NCBI RefSeq assembly: GCF_964340395.1 | Contig: NC_135563.1 | Location: 13,211,651-13,275,650 of the forward strand | Direction: 5' to 3' | DNA from: Glandiceps talaboti | Taxonomy: Eukaryota; Hemichordata; Enteropneusta; Spengelidae | Length of the DNA: 64,000 nucleotides | In this document: piece after piece, positions 40,701 to 55,124 of the stretch | How positions within the stretch are numbered: position 1 is the first letter of the stretch | How the letters are laid out: each line of letters begins with the position of its first letter | Program-made: the position numbers and the translations under genes | The notes under the pieces: model-generated | Database searches by the model: none | What the model was told of the DNA's origin: nothing | Seen by the model: the letters and a program-made list of their open reading frames with translations, nothing else

Positions 40701-43700
40701 TGGGATTCCCAAGAAATCAGAACGTCACGTCTTGATTTTGTTTAAAAAACTGTGTGCAAGTCACGATAAGTGAACTAACCCGTTTCCTGTGGGATAAGCG
40801 CCATCATACAGACATATAACAAAAACCTTTGTTTTTATTGTTTTCAGCGCGTGTACGAACAGTTGCTGATGAATAGGAAAAGGCATGTACTGATTTCTGT
40901 CAATATAAATATACAGAACAGCGTTTTGTGCTTTCTGATAATCTTATGCAAATTTAATAATTCGAAATATAGATTTGAGATAAAAACGGATAATTTCGCA
41001 AAATCTTACACTTTTTTTCTATATATCGAGTCTATACCTAAAACCCCAATCACATTAATAACGACATTTGATCTCAGATTCAGTGGAGATTGAAAACGCT
41101 GTTCTAATTCCGAATTCCCGTCACGTTATTCCCTTTGTTGTTGTAAGTCGAGATTATTTCAATTCGGAATAATATATCTGAGTATTTTAGTATAACAATG
41201 TTGCGCCCTGTCAGTAGGTGGAAAGTTAACTAATGATATAATTTATGAGCACACTTGTCACGTTCGTCTTTTCTAGATCTCATCAAACTATGCTCAAATG
41301 AAATTTTGTTCTTTAACTTTTGGCACATTTTAGCTACTAATTTATAATGTTAACTATCCTAATACTATTTCTTCAATGCCAAAATTTTTGAGTCAAAAAG
41401 GTTAGAATTTGTGGGAAGTGGGTCCTCAGCCTTCTATCACTATGTTCAGACATTGATGGGTTTACTTAATGAATGACTGTATGTTCCCCATTTTGTGTAG
41501 CATTATTGAAATATTTCTTACACGGAAATAGGGCGATGTTTTGTGAAGTTGAGTTGGAGTTCTTGGCGGGGTTAGGTGTGAAGTGATACACAGTGTCGTT
41601 TATATCACGAAAAAAAGCAATTTTCAAGCGCTGGAATTTTATTGTGTATTGAGTATGTCACTCTCATCTCATCGACTGTACGACACGTGGGTGTAGTATG
41701 GCCGTGTACATCGTCCTTGCTGTAGGCAACTGTCGTAATCAAGCTTTGTATCAATTCTAGGTGTGTCCGTGTCGTTATTCAGTTCGGCATGTTACTGCCT
41801 GCTCAGATGTCAATGCATGCATATTGGAATGATTTGCGTCTTTGTGCCTTTAAGGATTTATCACGAGTTTGTCGTCGGATTGATTGATCGTTTTTGAATC
41901 ACTTGATTTATAGATATATTCGATAGACCAATTACTGTCACTGACAATAAGTTCAGATTAAATTACTTAAAATTAAGTTTCGACTGACGAAATTAACAGA
42001 TGTAAACAATGGCCAGTATTGTTGAAGTTCCAATGCAAAGTCGCTTTACCTTTCTTCAAAGTAAAGTTGTACAATTTAGCAATACTTGATGTCCCACAGA
42101 ATAAACACTCGAGTTTAATACATCATGTCACTCTCACAGTAACTAGAAGAGAAGAAGGGGTCTATCGTTGGGTGTAACGTTGGGTGTGTACCATGTCCCA
42201 AATGTTTCAAACACACGTGTCCATTAGATAGTAAATCCAAGGTTCGACACACTCCACGAAACACCACACAAAACGAGTGTGCATCACAAAAGGATGATGA
42301 TCGAAGAAAACATAGCTGTAAACACACTGCTTAGCCGCTCATATGATTAGTTATAGTCAATTGATAAAGTATTGTTTGTACAAATAATAGTATGGTATGC
42401 AAAGAGCAACAATGGTATTATAACAAACACGTGACCCTTAAACCCCCCCCCCCCAGCCTTCGACTTTCTCATTTGACCACCAATGAGCATGTGTAGTGTA
42501 TAAACCACCGTGGGTGTTTTATTTTCTGGTGGCGATATACTATATACTTATCCACTTACCGTGCCCCTAAGCTTTGCCAGTTTTAATGTGCTGTTGTTAG
42601 GGACTAAATACAAAAATTCACTCTAATGCCAGTTTTCGTGAATTTACGACTATGATTTCAGACATTAAGGATATCAAGGAGCATACTTTTAGAGATTTTT
42701 TTCTCATTGATTGAACAATAAACAAACAAACAATTAGTTTGCTAACGAGAGACAAGAAGTGTTGGTATTTGTTGTATGATTTCTACCTGACGTTTTTACC
42801 ACGTGCTCTAATTCATCGTATTTAAAAAGAAAAGGTCAGGTTTAGGATTCCTCTACTAAACACAAGTCGGTCCTAGCAAAGGCATCTTCTAATTGAGGTT
42901 AAATGCATTCTTCCCCACGTGCTGATCAAACTATGTCCATCATCTATAAAAACAATTCTTAATGATAAAGACAAACGTGGTTTGAACGAATTAAAGACGG
43001 AGAAAAGGCTTACTTTGGTAAGGATCTCTTTGTCTTCAATCTTTTGCCTGAAGTCTGTGTTCATACATTTTCTTCAAGCTTTTACAGATTGAAGATCAAA
43101 CGACCCGTGTGTCAAGAAAATAACTTCAACCAAAACACATCACCCGGATCAGTCTTTGAGCTTTGAAAACTTTTCTTTAACACAGTGCTTCCCCCATTTG
43201 TCTTCGAAAAGTGCATAATTGATGAACAGTGGAATGTTCCTGTATACTTGTGAAAAAGAACCTCTCCGAGCCAATTACTAGAATTTGTTAGCTGTTTGTA
43301 GCTTTTCGGGGGGGAAAGAAAAGAAAAACAATTCTCGACCGTTGTTTTCCACCAATGAATAGTACCACGAACCTGTTTTGCAAAAATCGGAGAAAGATGT
43401 GTTGTTCTTCCGCAACATTGTCTTAATAGATAGTTCTCTAGAAGTGGCAACTCGTAATTAACTGTATGTCCCGTTGTTGACAGATGTATTAATTGAGTTG
43501 GGGTGAATCCCTTCTCAGAGTTCGTGGCAAAACAACAATTAGCACAAACAATAGTATACAGAATAGTGAGCTTGTTGATATAAAGGTGACGCTCCGTATC
43601 TGACTTGTAGATAGGTATATCTTTATCCCTTCACGCCTTGTTGTCATTCCTTGCTCGAGGGACTGCCACACAAAACAAGGTAGAAACAAAAAGACGCATA

Positions 43701-44440
43701 AAACGTACAAACGAAACATTCACTGTGGGTTGGTTCTCAAGTTGGAAACGTACTCCGTAGCTGCAAAAATTCTACTTTGTTTTCAACTGTTTACAATAAT
43801 TGACAATATAATTCATTTTATGAGTTGCCCACTGTGTCGTAAAAATTGACGTGAAACAACTTTAAGTAGACTGTCACGGATTGTTGGTTTTACGATACGC
43901 TATTTCATGGTGCTTATGAGCGTATCATGCGTACGTATAGTGACACGGTAAATCTATCGTCCAGCTTCAAATAGTAGAATTTGGCACTTGCAAAAAATCG
44001 CCTTCATTTGCCTACGCTTTGAGGGCGCGTAGCTTCAGTATCCGAAAAATAGTTTTTGGACATTTTCTAATGGGTAACTGTTTATAACACGAAGGTAGAG
44101 TCTAAAAATACCACTATAATCACTAAATGAAGAGAGAGTAAAATAATTTGATAACCTTTATTTGAATTGTGCTAAATTATTGAACATGTTTGTTTGTTTG
44201 TTTTGTTTTGTTTGTTTGTATGCTTCTATGTCAAATATGTTTTCGGAAAACAGTGTCCGTAACTAGAAATGAAGTCTTAGAGGTTTGCTTTCTTACGTGA
44301 TACCATGCATAGTCTTCGTCATATCACGAAAATGTGGAAAGTGGTGTAGTAAATATGTCAATCACTTTGTGAAAGGAGCGTAATACCAAATGGCATTGAA
44401 AATAGACACGTGCTGACCTTGAAATGTCAATGTCAGATTA
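37751..44440. other. Gene-free interval downstream of EDRF1
   Basis: Apart from the repeat at 38262-38462 and a poly-C run near 42443, I see no exon chain, RNA gene or element with clear ends. Several frames of 60-138 codons occur, but none has family motifs or supporting splice partners. Confidence 0.6.
38262..38462. repeat. Degenerate CAGA / TTTGCCATG minisatellite
   Basis: CAGACAGACA-type runs alternate with TTTGCCATGCC(A/T)GACA about every 30-40 bp over 200 bp. Confidence 0.85.
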
Positions 44441-44514
44441 CCAAATATGGTCATATTAAATAATGACACGCCCCTCGACTGCTGCTTCGGCGTTACGGGC
44501 GCCTTAGCTATGGT

Positions 44515-44877
44515 ATGTATGGTAGGGCTCTCAGCTGGGGTATGGGAGGGCTCTCAGCCGGGGTATGGAAAGGGTCTCAGCTGGGCTATGCATGGTAGGG
44601 CTTTCAGCTGTGGTATGGTAAGGGTCTCAGCTGGGGTATGGTAGGGCTCTCAACTGGGTTATGGTAAGGGTCTCAGCTGGGATATGGTAAGGGTCTCAGC
44701 TGGGGTATGGTAGGGCTCTCAACTGGGGTATGGTAAGGGTCTCAGCTGGGATATGGTAAGGGTCTCAGCTGGGGTATGGTAGGGCTCTCAACTGGGGTAT
44801 GGTAAGGGTCTCAGCTGGGGTATGGTAAGGGTCTCAGCTGGGGTATGGTAGGGCTCTCAACTGGGGTATGGTAAGGA
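44515..44877. repeat. 23-bp minisatellite with higher-order pattern
   Basis: About 16 units of CTCAGCTGGGGTATGGTAAG + GGT type. Three variants differ at CAG/CAA and GTAAGGGT/GTAGGGCT and recur in a fixed order, giving a 69-bp higher-order unit repeated about four times. Confidence 0.92.
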
Positions 44878-45140
44878 TGTCAATATAATCGAGTATGAAA
44901 TCCCTTGTAGAACGGTGACGGCATAAATATTATACACAAATACGAAACTTTCGGACGTACAGTTATTAAGTTCTGGCCTTTCATATCTTGCTTTTTGGTC
45001 GGTTAATTTGCCAAATTTCATTACTTATCGCGAAAAACACTTTGAAAATAAAAATGGCAAACATCTAAACCAATACCAATTGAAATTGTGATATTTATAA
45101 ATGTTGTGAGAAATAGAATTTTATATCGAATCGAGCTGTC

Positions 45141-45142
<2 letters not shown>

Positions 45143-45221
<79 letters not shown>
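45143..45221. repeat. (GA)n microsatellite
   Basis: About 38 GA units, followed by degenerate CAGACAGACAG and TAGCCCA-type repeats to about 45440. Confidence 0.96.
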
Positions 45222-45223
<2 letters not shown>

Positions 45224-48200
45224 CGAATAGTTGGACAGGCAGGCAGACAGTCAGTCAGTCGCCCATAAATTTGTCACTGCCATAGAGAGATAGACAGACA
45301 GACAGACAGTAGCCCAGAGATTTGTCAGAGCCATAGACAGATGGACGAATAGATAGAAAGGCAGGCAGATATAGTCTAGACACTTCAATATACAGAGAAA
45401 GGGAGAACGATAGCCAGAAATAGATTGACAGACAAACCTATGGTCTGGTGGTTTCTTAGTTAGTAATACCCACATAATTAAAGCAAATGTCAGATCATAA
45501 TATTGTATGACTGAGCACAGGGATAGAACTATACTATTATGCAGATTCAGATCATTACTTTCCTTCTTTGCAACCGCTTTCTGGTTCTTAAAGTATCTCT
45601 TATTTTGGCGAGAATAAATTTCTCTACTATCCTAGCACGTACTAGTTAGGCCCTACCTATTGTTCCAATTCGATTTTCAAGTTGCTTGCTTGACTACGCA
45701 TTTAAAACGAGCATCTCTCAAAGTATTGTCGGTTTAGGAAACTAGTACAAGTGTCTATTGAATCTGTTTTACAAAAAGAACAATTTCTTTCTGTAGAACT
45801 CAGGGTTTCACATAGTTTGTATGTAAGCACGAATGGATGTCTTGAGAAGGAAAAGTCGATTGGACAGAGGGCACGTTTCTACGCTCTAGTCCCCTCTCGT
45901 TACGAGTAAATTATCTAATGTGTCCTATTTCATCGTGTTGCCGGTGCCAAAAAAACTTCACTTTCGAGGAGAATACTATAACAGTGAATACTTTTGATAT
46001 AGCAGACTCGGCAGTATTTTCTCATTTCGGGATCCATCCAATTCCTCCTTGTTACCCACCATCTGACGTTGGTGTCGTCTTTTCCATACCTTGCAGTCAT
46101 GTCAAAAAAGTTAAACGATAGAACTGATGCCATTGGTTGTTCGATACCACGACATTTCGCCCCCCCCCCCCTCCACCTTGCCTTTCCCCTGCGGGGCAAC
46201 ATCTCACCACATCATTCTATATGCACTAAGAGTTAGAAAGTATGTAGTACTACCATGAATGCATACACAACACGTGGAAGTAAAACTGTCAGTCAATCTG
46301 ACATGGAAAAAGCATATCGAACTGCCTGATTATCATCTGCTGGCTTATTTGTTGTGATTTAGGATTGTTCACTTAGCAATACTGACCAATTAAGAAGCAA
46401 GAAAGTTAGTTTACTGATCAGATGGTGTACCTCTAACGTATACCGAATACACTGTATAACTGTCATTGCGAAGATAGTATTATAGAAATGAAAGATCGCA
46501 TGTCAGTGAAAAGATAAGTATCGTAATGTAATAGAGAATGAAAGTTTAGGCTGTCTAGCTATCGGAATGTCCTTCCTTGGCCCGGGGCATGTTATCAAAA
46601 GGATCTAACTATATCGACCGTATAATACTTGATATGATATGATAGTCTTTGTGTATATACACTGCATATAGGAACATGTCCTTTATTTTTTGCGTTTACA
46701 GGTGACTAAAAAGACTAGTCACGAAATGAGACAGGTTTGAAATCGGGGTGATGATATGTGTTTCAGTGTACATTTCACGGGTCGTTCCGGAAGTTTCACC
46801 AAAGCAATGTATGGTGACTGAGATTACACATCATTTCAAGTAACTTTTTTACCTGCAGGCGAATGAAATTAGAGGCTGTAATTCGTCAGTGGTTCAGTGA
46901 TTATGGTTCCACGCATCATTGGTAAGAGACAGATCGACGATTGAATTTTTGCAAGCTTGAAAGACGCTTAACTGTGAAAACAAACGTACAAACTTAGTAA
47001 CATTAGTTTAGACATAAATTGCAGCTGGGCCCAAACTGTCGGTTCCGTCTCGTTGAAATACTGTGAAGTGTGATCTGTTCGGAACCCGGATGTCTATCAT
47101 CGCCTCTTGATGGCGTAGTTTACGCATGACTGTTGACATACGTTCATGATGTATGACTTCTGAAGACATCACCCTCGTTTTAACCTCATGGTAAAGAAAC
47201 AACCACAAACAGTTAATTGATCATAAAAATCAACAGTATTGGAAATTAGAAAACCTACTTTTTCTTGCTTGTGCAAACAGATTGTTGAGAAAGACTAAAA
47301 AAATGAACACTCGAAATTCCATGGTCTCATCATACAGTAGATAGTACGTGCTTAACTGTGTTTGTTCCAAACAAATACAAAACGTAGAATCAAGTTGTTC
47401 GACCTAACCCGATATGTTTCCAAACATTATTTCTACACTTCAACTCACTTATACTTTGTTTCAAGAGAAGTGGAAAAAACGTTTATTGTTGTGACTAAAG
47501 TGTGTAATCATTTTACCCCGTTTTCTACCATTGCTTTGCTATTGTCCCTGGCGCCTTTCGGTACAATATTATCTGATCAACATTCGTTTGTATTTCAATT
47601 TCTGTGTATATTATGGTTATCACTAGTAAATTGTGTCTGCAAGCCCGCCACATTCTGTCTCTAATACAGAATTGAAATATAACGATTTTTCACAGCATGA
47701 CAGCAACACAATATTTAACTTGTGTTTGGTGTCAACCTATTATTGTAATGAATAGAAAAAGTAACCCAATACAATCAGAAACCAGTCAGAATCACCAAAA
47801 CATTTGGCGTAGTTTGTTTTATTGAAGTGGAAACAAAGTCCATTACGTCATCTTTGGTAAAGAACAGCCCAGACAGTTAAAGGTAGTCCTTTGGGGGTTT
47901 TGCGGGCACGGTTTACTTTTCTGTCGTTAGAGCTGAAAAGGCTCGTCCATTCAAATCAAAAATCGATCAATTTCTCTTAATGTCGTTTGATCACACAAGA
48001 CTGGTTTGGTACGTGGCAGTCCAAGCAACCACTATGCGATTTCCAAACAATACGAACCACGACCGGAATGTGCAACTAGTTAAAAAATTTAAAGTGTCTA
48101 CAAAACTTCATCCCAATTGGAGTTTATTGTGTGGATAATACCTCGATGTTCATTTCGCAATGTGTCCTCTCAGAGTCCTGTAAAAAAACACTTTGTTTTC

Positions 48201-48506
48201 GTATGTTTTTGTAGATTGTTTTCTAAACCCAGTTTATTTGCATTTTAGGTTCCTTACTCAACTCTTTTTTTCTTCAGTTCTCTTGCCAATTAAAAAATAG
48301 GCATTCAAGACTTAACTTTGTTTTAACATTATTTTCTTAAAAGAAGCCCAGTATATGTAATATACGATAGGGAATTATATACCCCAGGTGTAGTTTTTGG
48401 AAAACGACAAACTGTTCTCGTTTAGTTTAGTTGTATGCTGTTATAGTGATTTTGGTAAAAACGACAAATTCAAAATTCAGCACATTTAATGATACTTAAT
48501 AAATCA

Positions 48507-48511
48507 CCATC

Positions 48512-48543
<32 letters not shown>

Positions 48544-48576
48544 CATCATCATCTCATCTTCTTCTTCTTCTTCTTC
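48507..48576. repeat. (CAT)n(CTT)n microsatellite
   Basis: A triplet run of CAT units passes into CTT units. Confidence 0.95.
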
Positions 48577-48845
48577 TTTCATCTTCTAAGGAACATTTAT
48601 TCGTATTCAACCCCTGTTACAATTGTTTGTAAATGCATACAAGGGTAGCAGAACGAAGGCACACAAGTGAAAGTATGGGGTACTCAACGGTGCAATGAAA
48701 ATGTTCCGTATAAAGATTCTACAGTTACAATTGTCGGTAGTGACAAAGCATGTAGACGGCTTTTGCGTTGAGACTTACAAATTCTCGTTAATTTCGTGAA
48801 ACACTCTCGGAGAATTCTGATCGAAAAACTGTAAAAGGACGGCAT

Positions 48846-48873
48846 CATTATCATCATCATCATCACCACCACC

Positions 48874-48924
<51 letters not shown>
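48846..48924. repeat. (CAT)n(CAC)n(CAT)n microsatellite
   Basis: A second CAT/CAC triplet run, 270 bp from the preceding one. Confidence 0.95.
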
Positions 48925-51900
48925 GCCAACAGTTTTGTTGAAACTAAACCTAACCTTTGCCTACAATTGTCAACTTGATACCTTGTAAGTTGCGTGACCT
49001 GGTGTCATTGAAATGAGGACGTGCCACTAATTTAGGATAATCAATGATTCTGTGTTTGTTAATATTTCGACTATGACGTAATGCTCACACTCCACCCACG
49101 TGAACAATTTACAAGACGAAAATCGTAGGGGGTGGGGCATTAGATCTTGTCCCAATTTCTATGACATCTAATCATGTGACCCAGCAGAAAAAAGAACGTG
49201 GGAGTTTCATACATTTTGTAAAAAAAAAGTTTTACAACAGCTACTTTCGAGGAATTTTACAGTCGTACAAGTTTTCTTGTAACTTTTCAGATGTTTGGCT
49301 GCAACGACTATAGTAAAGAATTATAGTACTTATTGTTTCTCAGAAGCAAAAGTTAAAAATTGAAAATAGATTAAAGTAGTTGCCATACAGAACTGTCTTG
49401 ATCAACAAAGGCTAAGCAGTTAATTAGACGTTATAAACGCTAACGACTCAGGAACATCGCCATTGTTACTCTCCTATTGTTACGTGGTCTAAAGAAAACA
49501 TGGTGCCTTACTTCACATTATCAGCGATTGATTAAGTGTTCCCGAATCTAGGACAGGTGCAAGAACTTCAATTTCTCTCGCGCTGATTAGGATTCTTCCG
49601 TTGTTTTCAAGATTAATACTCCACGGGTGTTAAAACTTGGGATTTCTTCCATCCCAAACTTTATGTTGCTACCACGTTTGCGTGGTAAAAGGATGGTGTA
49701 TATATTTTGCTTTGTTAGGGTAGTCGTTACCGACGTGTTAGCGGTGATCGATCGGACGTCCAAACCACCCACAAAGACGGCAGTGAGGCGGATTACGTAG
49801 ACTAACTAGATGGTCAAGTTGACGGTACCTAACAACGGATCATGCAGATGTCACCGATGTTGGGCAAACGAGTTTCGATCAATGTACATATTGTAAACTG
49901 TAAAACATAAGCCCTATATTCTTTTCAACCGTTCAGTCGTAGCGTAAATCAATATCAAGTAATTTAGAATAGTTAGAATACTGTAAGTAGATAACGACAA
50001 GACATAACTGACACATAGAAATGTTTCAGTCTATGAATTGAGACTCTCAAGTGAACTGCGAATGAAAAAAAGTTCGTTTCTCAAAGTATCGATAGTTTCC
50101 CATGTAAGACACGATTTGGATAATGTTAAACAATGTGTGTGGACACCGTATATCACCGGGTGGGGTAGGTTTAGATCAGGGGACATTTGTTACGTGCTTC
50201 AGAACAAGATAGAATTCTACAGTAACTATGTATGCTATCCAGAGACATTATTACTGATGACATGATAAAGGATCCCTGCGATTTAGGAGGGAATATATTC
50301 CTCCGGTTTAGTTTGGCGTGTTTGCTTTGTCTTGTGATCGATCGATGAATTGGCAATGCGCCCAACTGACCCTCTACAAATGGAGACATCTCCAGCTCTG
50401 GCCGACGCCAACAAAGTTACCTCAGCACGCTCACATCTTAGGGCTGTGTGTGTGTATTTGCAAAAACCAACAACTTGCATAGTTGGACATCTAGAGAGAC
50501 TTAAAATCAAGTTAGTCGTTCTAAATCGTTAAACACGACAAGGAAAACAATGTAAAGACTGCACTCCTCCTCGCTCTAATAAACCCGGTCGAAAAATTTC
50601 AATATTATGCGTGAAAAGTGTCGGACAAATGAACAATATTGGGGTTTCTGTGTATTCATTAAACCAACCTCACCGCTTCTTAAACTTGAGCACACTTCAT
50701 ATTTGCAATAGTATTTACAAATTCATTCAATCAAGATGTGTTGTGTATACATGGCTGGGTATGCCTTGATCTGTGACCTTACATTATAAAAAAGTATTTA
50801 AAAAGTACATGGGTGAGCGATTGACATTTTTTTCACAATGTCCAATACTGTATTGTGGCCACAGCCAAGTATCCAAGCTGTACGTGTTTATAGGTCACAG
50901 CCACACGACGGGAATCAGCATTATCGCTACGTGTGAATTACCTTAATCAAAACTTATGAAAATAATATTACACAGGGTACTTGAAAAGGTACCACTTTTG
51001 TAAGTGTTTCTAATGTTCAAAACTATTCTGCAAAAGGGAGTATTTATGAGGGCTTTTAGTCCTGCACGAAATTCACATATAGTCTTTATAGTATACCACG
51101 ATAGCATGCAAACTTTTGTGACCACCTCTTCAGTTTGTTTGGCGAGTGTACCCTCAAACACATGCCAGACATATTTGAAGAGAAAAGGACAGAAAGATCA
51201 TTGGAAATAGGCTCAATAGTGCGCACTAGACAAAGGTAAACTGAACTGTAAACGGTATAGTGGCTACACCGAGGGAATGCGTAAACCAAAGACACAGGCC
51301 CAGCATCAATGTGTGGGAAGTCATTCACGTACACTTTCGCGCAATTCCAAATGGGTCATTTTAAGTGTCATAATAAATCTCACAACCTGGAATTCTCACC
51401 TGCCATAAATATTACTATCGGATTCCTCCTGACATACATGGGTGTCATACGTGCAGTGGTTATATCACGTGTCTCTGACCTTGAATGACATTCTTTCTTC
51501 TTCCCCTCCTTTGACCCTGATATAAATTTCTTCGCGAGATTTAATTCTGACTCCTTCACATAATTTTTATCGAAATTAATATTTCAAGATATTTGCCTAG
51601 ATCGATTAGATCAAATAGGAACCGACAACCGTCGATATCTGTCTATTAAGGCTTAATTTAGTCGATCACTATAATTCACCTTTTTCAATCCCGTTCGTTT
51701 ACTAAAGATAAAATCAAAATGTTGCGTCAAATATGAATGAAGTCAGACCCATACTACAGAAAAATGTACCCGTTCTATGACAAGCTGTCACGTGATACAA
51801 CGCGACGACGTTATTCCAAATCGTAAAATTAATCAAGAGAAAAGAGAAACCTCCGGTCTCTCATTCAATGTTAGCGGTAAATCATTCCTTGACACTGAAA

Positions 51901-52613
51901 CTATTGTTGTGACCATTTTTATTGGTAGCAGTTCGTTGTCTAAAACTTTGGATAGTGATGTTGTTTTGGAATCTCTCACGCAAGGCAATTACGACTTGAT
52001 TACTCGACATAGTGTGTATTGTACACTGATGATTGTTAGGGTCAGAAGTTGCTGTACAGATAACAGATGGGACACTTACAGTCAATAATTGGGTTGTGTA
52101 ACTGACCGTAACACTTTCTAGTAAATGACAATTGCTTACTTACAAAGTAAATTACGAAGTCAGTCGTAATTGGTATGACCTCGCAAATAGCTCTTTATCC
52201 AGCGAGAGAAGTTGTTCAGAGAATCTCAAGCTCGACTCCATGTCTACATTTTTTTTGAAAAGGTGCCAATTTACTCCGACTTGGTACGATTTTAAGAGAA
52301 AATATCAACTGAAAGTGATGCTCGGTAAATAGACACGATTGTTTACGTCTGGAACAAAGCTGGCAGGTAAAAGTGAATTAAAGGTATCTGTTTTTACAAC
52401 ATCACAAAAACATTACAGTCCCAAGCACATGCGTAAAATTCTTTCAATAAATACTTTGAAAAATCACCTTTTCATGAAAGCTGAAGTTGTTCTGATTTCT
52501 TAGCTTCTCTCAGTTACTTTGTTCTGTTTTGCAATTCTTGATATACACTGTATTATATGGTAACCATACACTTCAGACAGATGGAGGGATGGATGGATGG
52601 GTGGATGGATGGC

Positions 52614-52652
<39 letters not shown>

Positions 52653-53516
52653 TGCATAGATGGATAACCATACATCTTGACTGAAAGTACAAATGTATAC
52701 ATACTGTGTTCGTCTATCAATTGTGATAAAATTGATATGACATTGTAGAGTAATGATTAAATCACGAAGATATTTAGTCTATGGCGATACTTAAGTATAT
52801 CTACTACCACCGTTGGGGGCACGGGAGGAACTGCATTTTAGTAATTCTTTTCATCAGATTTTGAATTTCGTGCAGTGAGAACTCTCACAGTAAAATATAT
52901 TGCGGTGAAGTACTTGTGTTTTTTTTCTTCTAAAGAACGCCTTACTATCGCTCATTATTTCAATATAGGGTGCGGTCACCTGTTCTATTGCTTCTTTAGG
53001 TATAATGTGTTCTGTAGTCCACTTATGCAAATTTCTGTAAGTGCGATGTTATAATGAACAAACTCATCAATTAAATGCGGATGAAGTGCACGTTTGGTAA
53101 AACTTCGACAGTCGCCATTATATACGTCTAAATGTCCACTACTTTCTAGTACTATAGATTTCTTTCAATCCCATTATACGGTATGGTCCGATTACCAACA
53201 ATTGAAGCTGAGCTGAATCTCTATATCATCTCAAAGTTCTTATTGTTTAGTTGGCGTTTTAAGTAGCTCGCTATTTAAGATGGTGTATGTAACTGATTTG
53301 CTTTAAAGGGTGGAGCTGGTTAGGGGGCATAGGTATGGGACATCATAGGGGCAAGGTATGGGACAGAAGTAGGTTATGAGATATTATAATATTTGGCTTT
53401 GCGGATCGCCACAAATGCTTCAGAGGGGCTTAATTGATTTGAACGAATTTCGGGAGTAACAGTTTAATTCCTATCTACTAATAAATACACTCATGTCCTA
53501 ATTATCGTTAGTGTGT

Positions 53517-53792
53517 GTTTGCCGTCTGTCTGTCTGCCTGTATATCTGTCTGTCTGTCTGTCTGTCTGCCTGTTTGTCTCTGTCTGCCTGCCTGTCTGTA
53601 TGTCTGTCTGTCCTTCTGCTTGTCTGTCTGTCTCTGTCTCTCTGTCTGCTTGTCTGTCTGTATGTCTGTCTGCCCTTCTGCTTGTCTGTCTGTCTCTGTC
53701 TCTCTGCCTGCCTGCCTGTCTGTCTGTCTGCCTTTCTGTCTGTATGACTGACTGCCTGCCTCTCTGTTCCTTTGTCTGTCTCTGTGTCTTGT
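53517..53792. repeat. (CTGT/CTGC)n array
   Basis: A degenerate tetranucleotide array of about 275 bp; a block with TCTGCTTGTCTGTCTGTCTC is itself duplicated. Confidence 0.96.
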
Positions 53793-53900
53793 TTTGTAAT
53801 TTCTTAGCGTTATTCTCGTCTTTGGTCATGTGGGTGATAGAAGTATAGCCCCCGACTGGTAGAAAGCGCCCCGGGGACATATTTCCTTGAAAATCAAATA

Positions 53901-54012
53901 ATAAATAAATAAATAAATAAGTAAAAAATACATACATACATACATACATACATACATACATACATACATACATACATACATACATACATACATACATACA
54001 TACATACTATAC
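53901..54012. repeat. (AAAT)n(CATA)n microsatellite
   Basis: Four to five AAAT units are followed by about 20 CATA units. Confidence 0.96.
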
Positions 54013-54755
54013 ATACATGTTGCGAAAAAGAGAAACAGCGGAAACATAATTTGGCTCGTTAAGTCTTACCTGTTACCGGTGCAAGTCTAGTGCATGTATA
54101 TAATTACAACAGAGTGAGCTGCACAAACTTTACCATGAGCTTCTAAATGCCATTGTTAAACTTTATTTAAAAATTCTGATAAATCCAGGACGAAAAAATG
54201 ATAGGACTTTAATTCTAGATTCACATAAATGTATATACATAGTATTGGAGAGGAGAATGCATAGTTGCAATCCGCGGCATCCATTCTGACACGAAAACAA
54301 TTACCATCCCAAAATAGATCACGTGATAATTAAAGTGCATTGAATATAGTATTTGATTTTCTGGTGGTCAATTTAAAATTCATACTCAGAAGTATCTCAA
54401 TTGTTAACTGTATAATAACAAACCAGTTGTGCTGTACGTTTTACACTAACCCACATTGGGACTTAAAATCCACGACATAAAACACTGGGCGTGGTACTTA
54501 ACTAATGTAATGTGTCCTTTAGCACAAAGGACTTTTTTTCGCTTTTTTGCCTGATGACAAAAGAAAGGAAAGTGGGTCACTGACATATTAACCATATATA
54601 ACCTCCATGGTAGATGTTAGAATTTTGAAATTTATAGGTGTAAAAACATAATGAATAAACTTTTATGCTGACATTCGTCGATTCGAAGTCTAAAAGTGTT
54701 TAGATGTATTACGGATTGTATAAATAAAAAAATGAACAGTGACAAAAATGAACAC

Positions 54756-54851
<96 letters not shown>

Positions 54852-54916
54852 CAGAGAGAGACAGAGAGAGAGACAGAGAGAGAGAGACAGAGAGAGAGAC
54901 AGAGACAGAGAGAGAC

Positions 54917-54955
<39 letters not shown>

Positions 54956-55060
54956 CAGACAGACAGACACAGACAGACAGACAAACAGACAGAGCGAGAC
55001 AGACAGACAGACACACACACACACAGAGCGAGACAGACAAACAGAGACAGACAGACAGAC

Positions 55061-55123
<63 letters not shown>

Positions 55124-55124
55124 T
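54756..55124. repeat. Large (GA)n-(CAGA)n purine-rich array
   Basis: About 370 bp: pure GA to about 54829, GA blocks with spaced CAGAGA to about 54920, then CAGA units with ACAC insertions. The repeat is nearly pure purine on the + strand over the first 175 bp. Confidence 0.97.

Larger units (their letters stand above)
44878..53490. other. Gene-free interval with simple repeats
   Basis: This holds the GA and CAT microsatellites and a GGAT/CAGA run at 52583-52651. The rest is ordinary mixed sequence without recognisable exons or RNA genes. Frames up to about 100 codons (47362-47664, 51777-52088) look random in composition. Confidence 0.6.

Noticed and set aside
43112-43450. 112-codon minus-strand frame
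   Set aside because: No recognisable domain, no plausible neighbouring exons, and composition compatible with chance.
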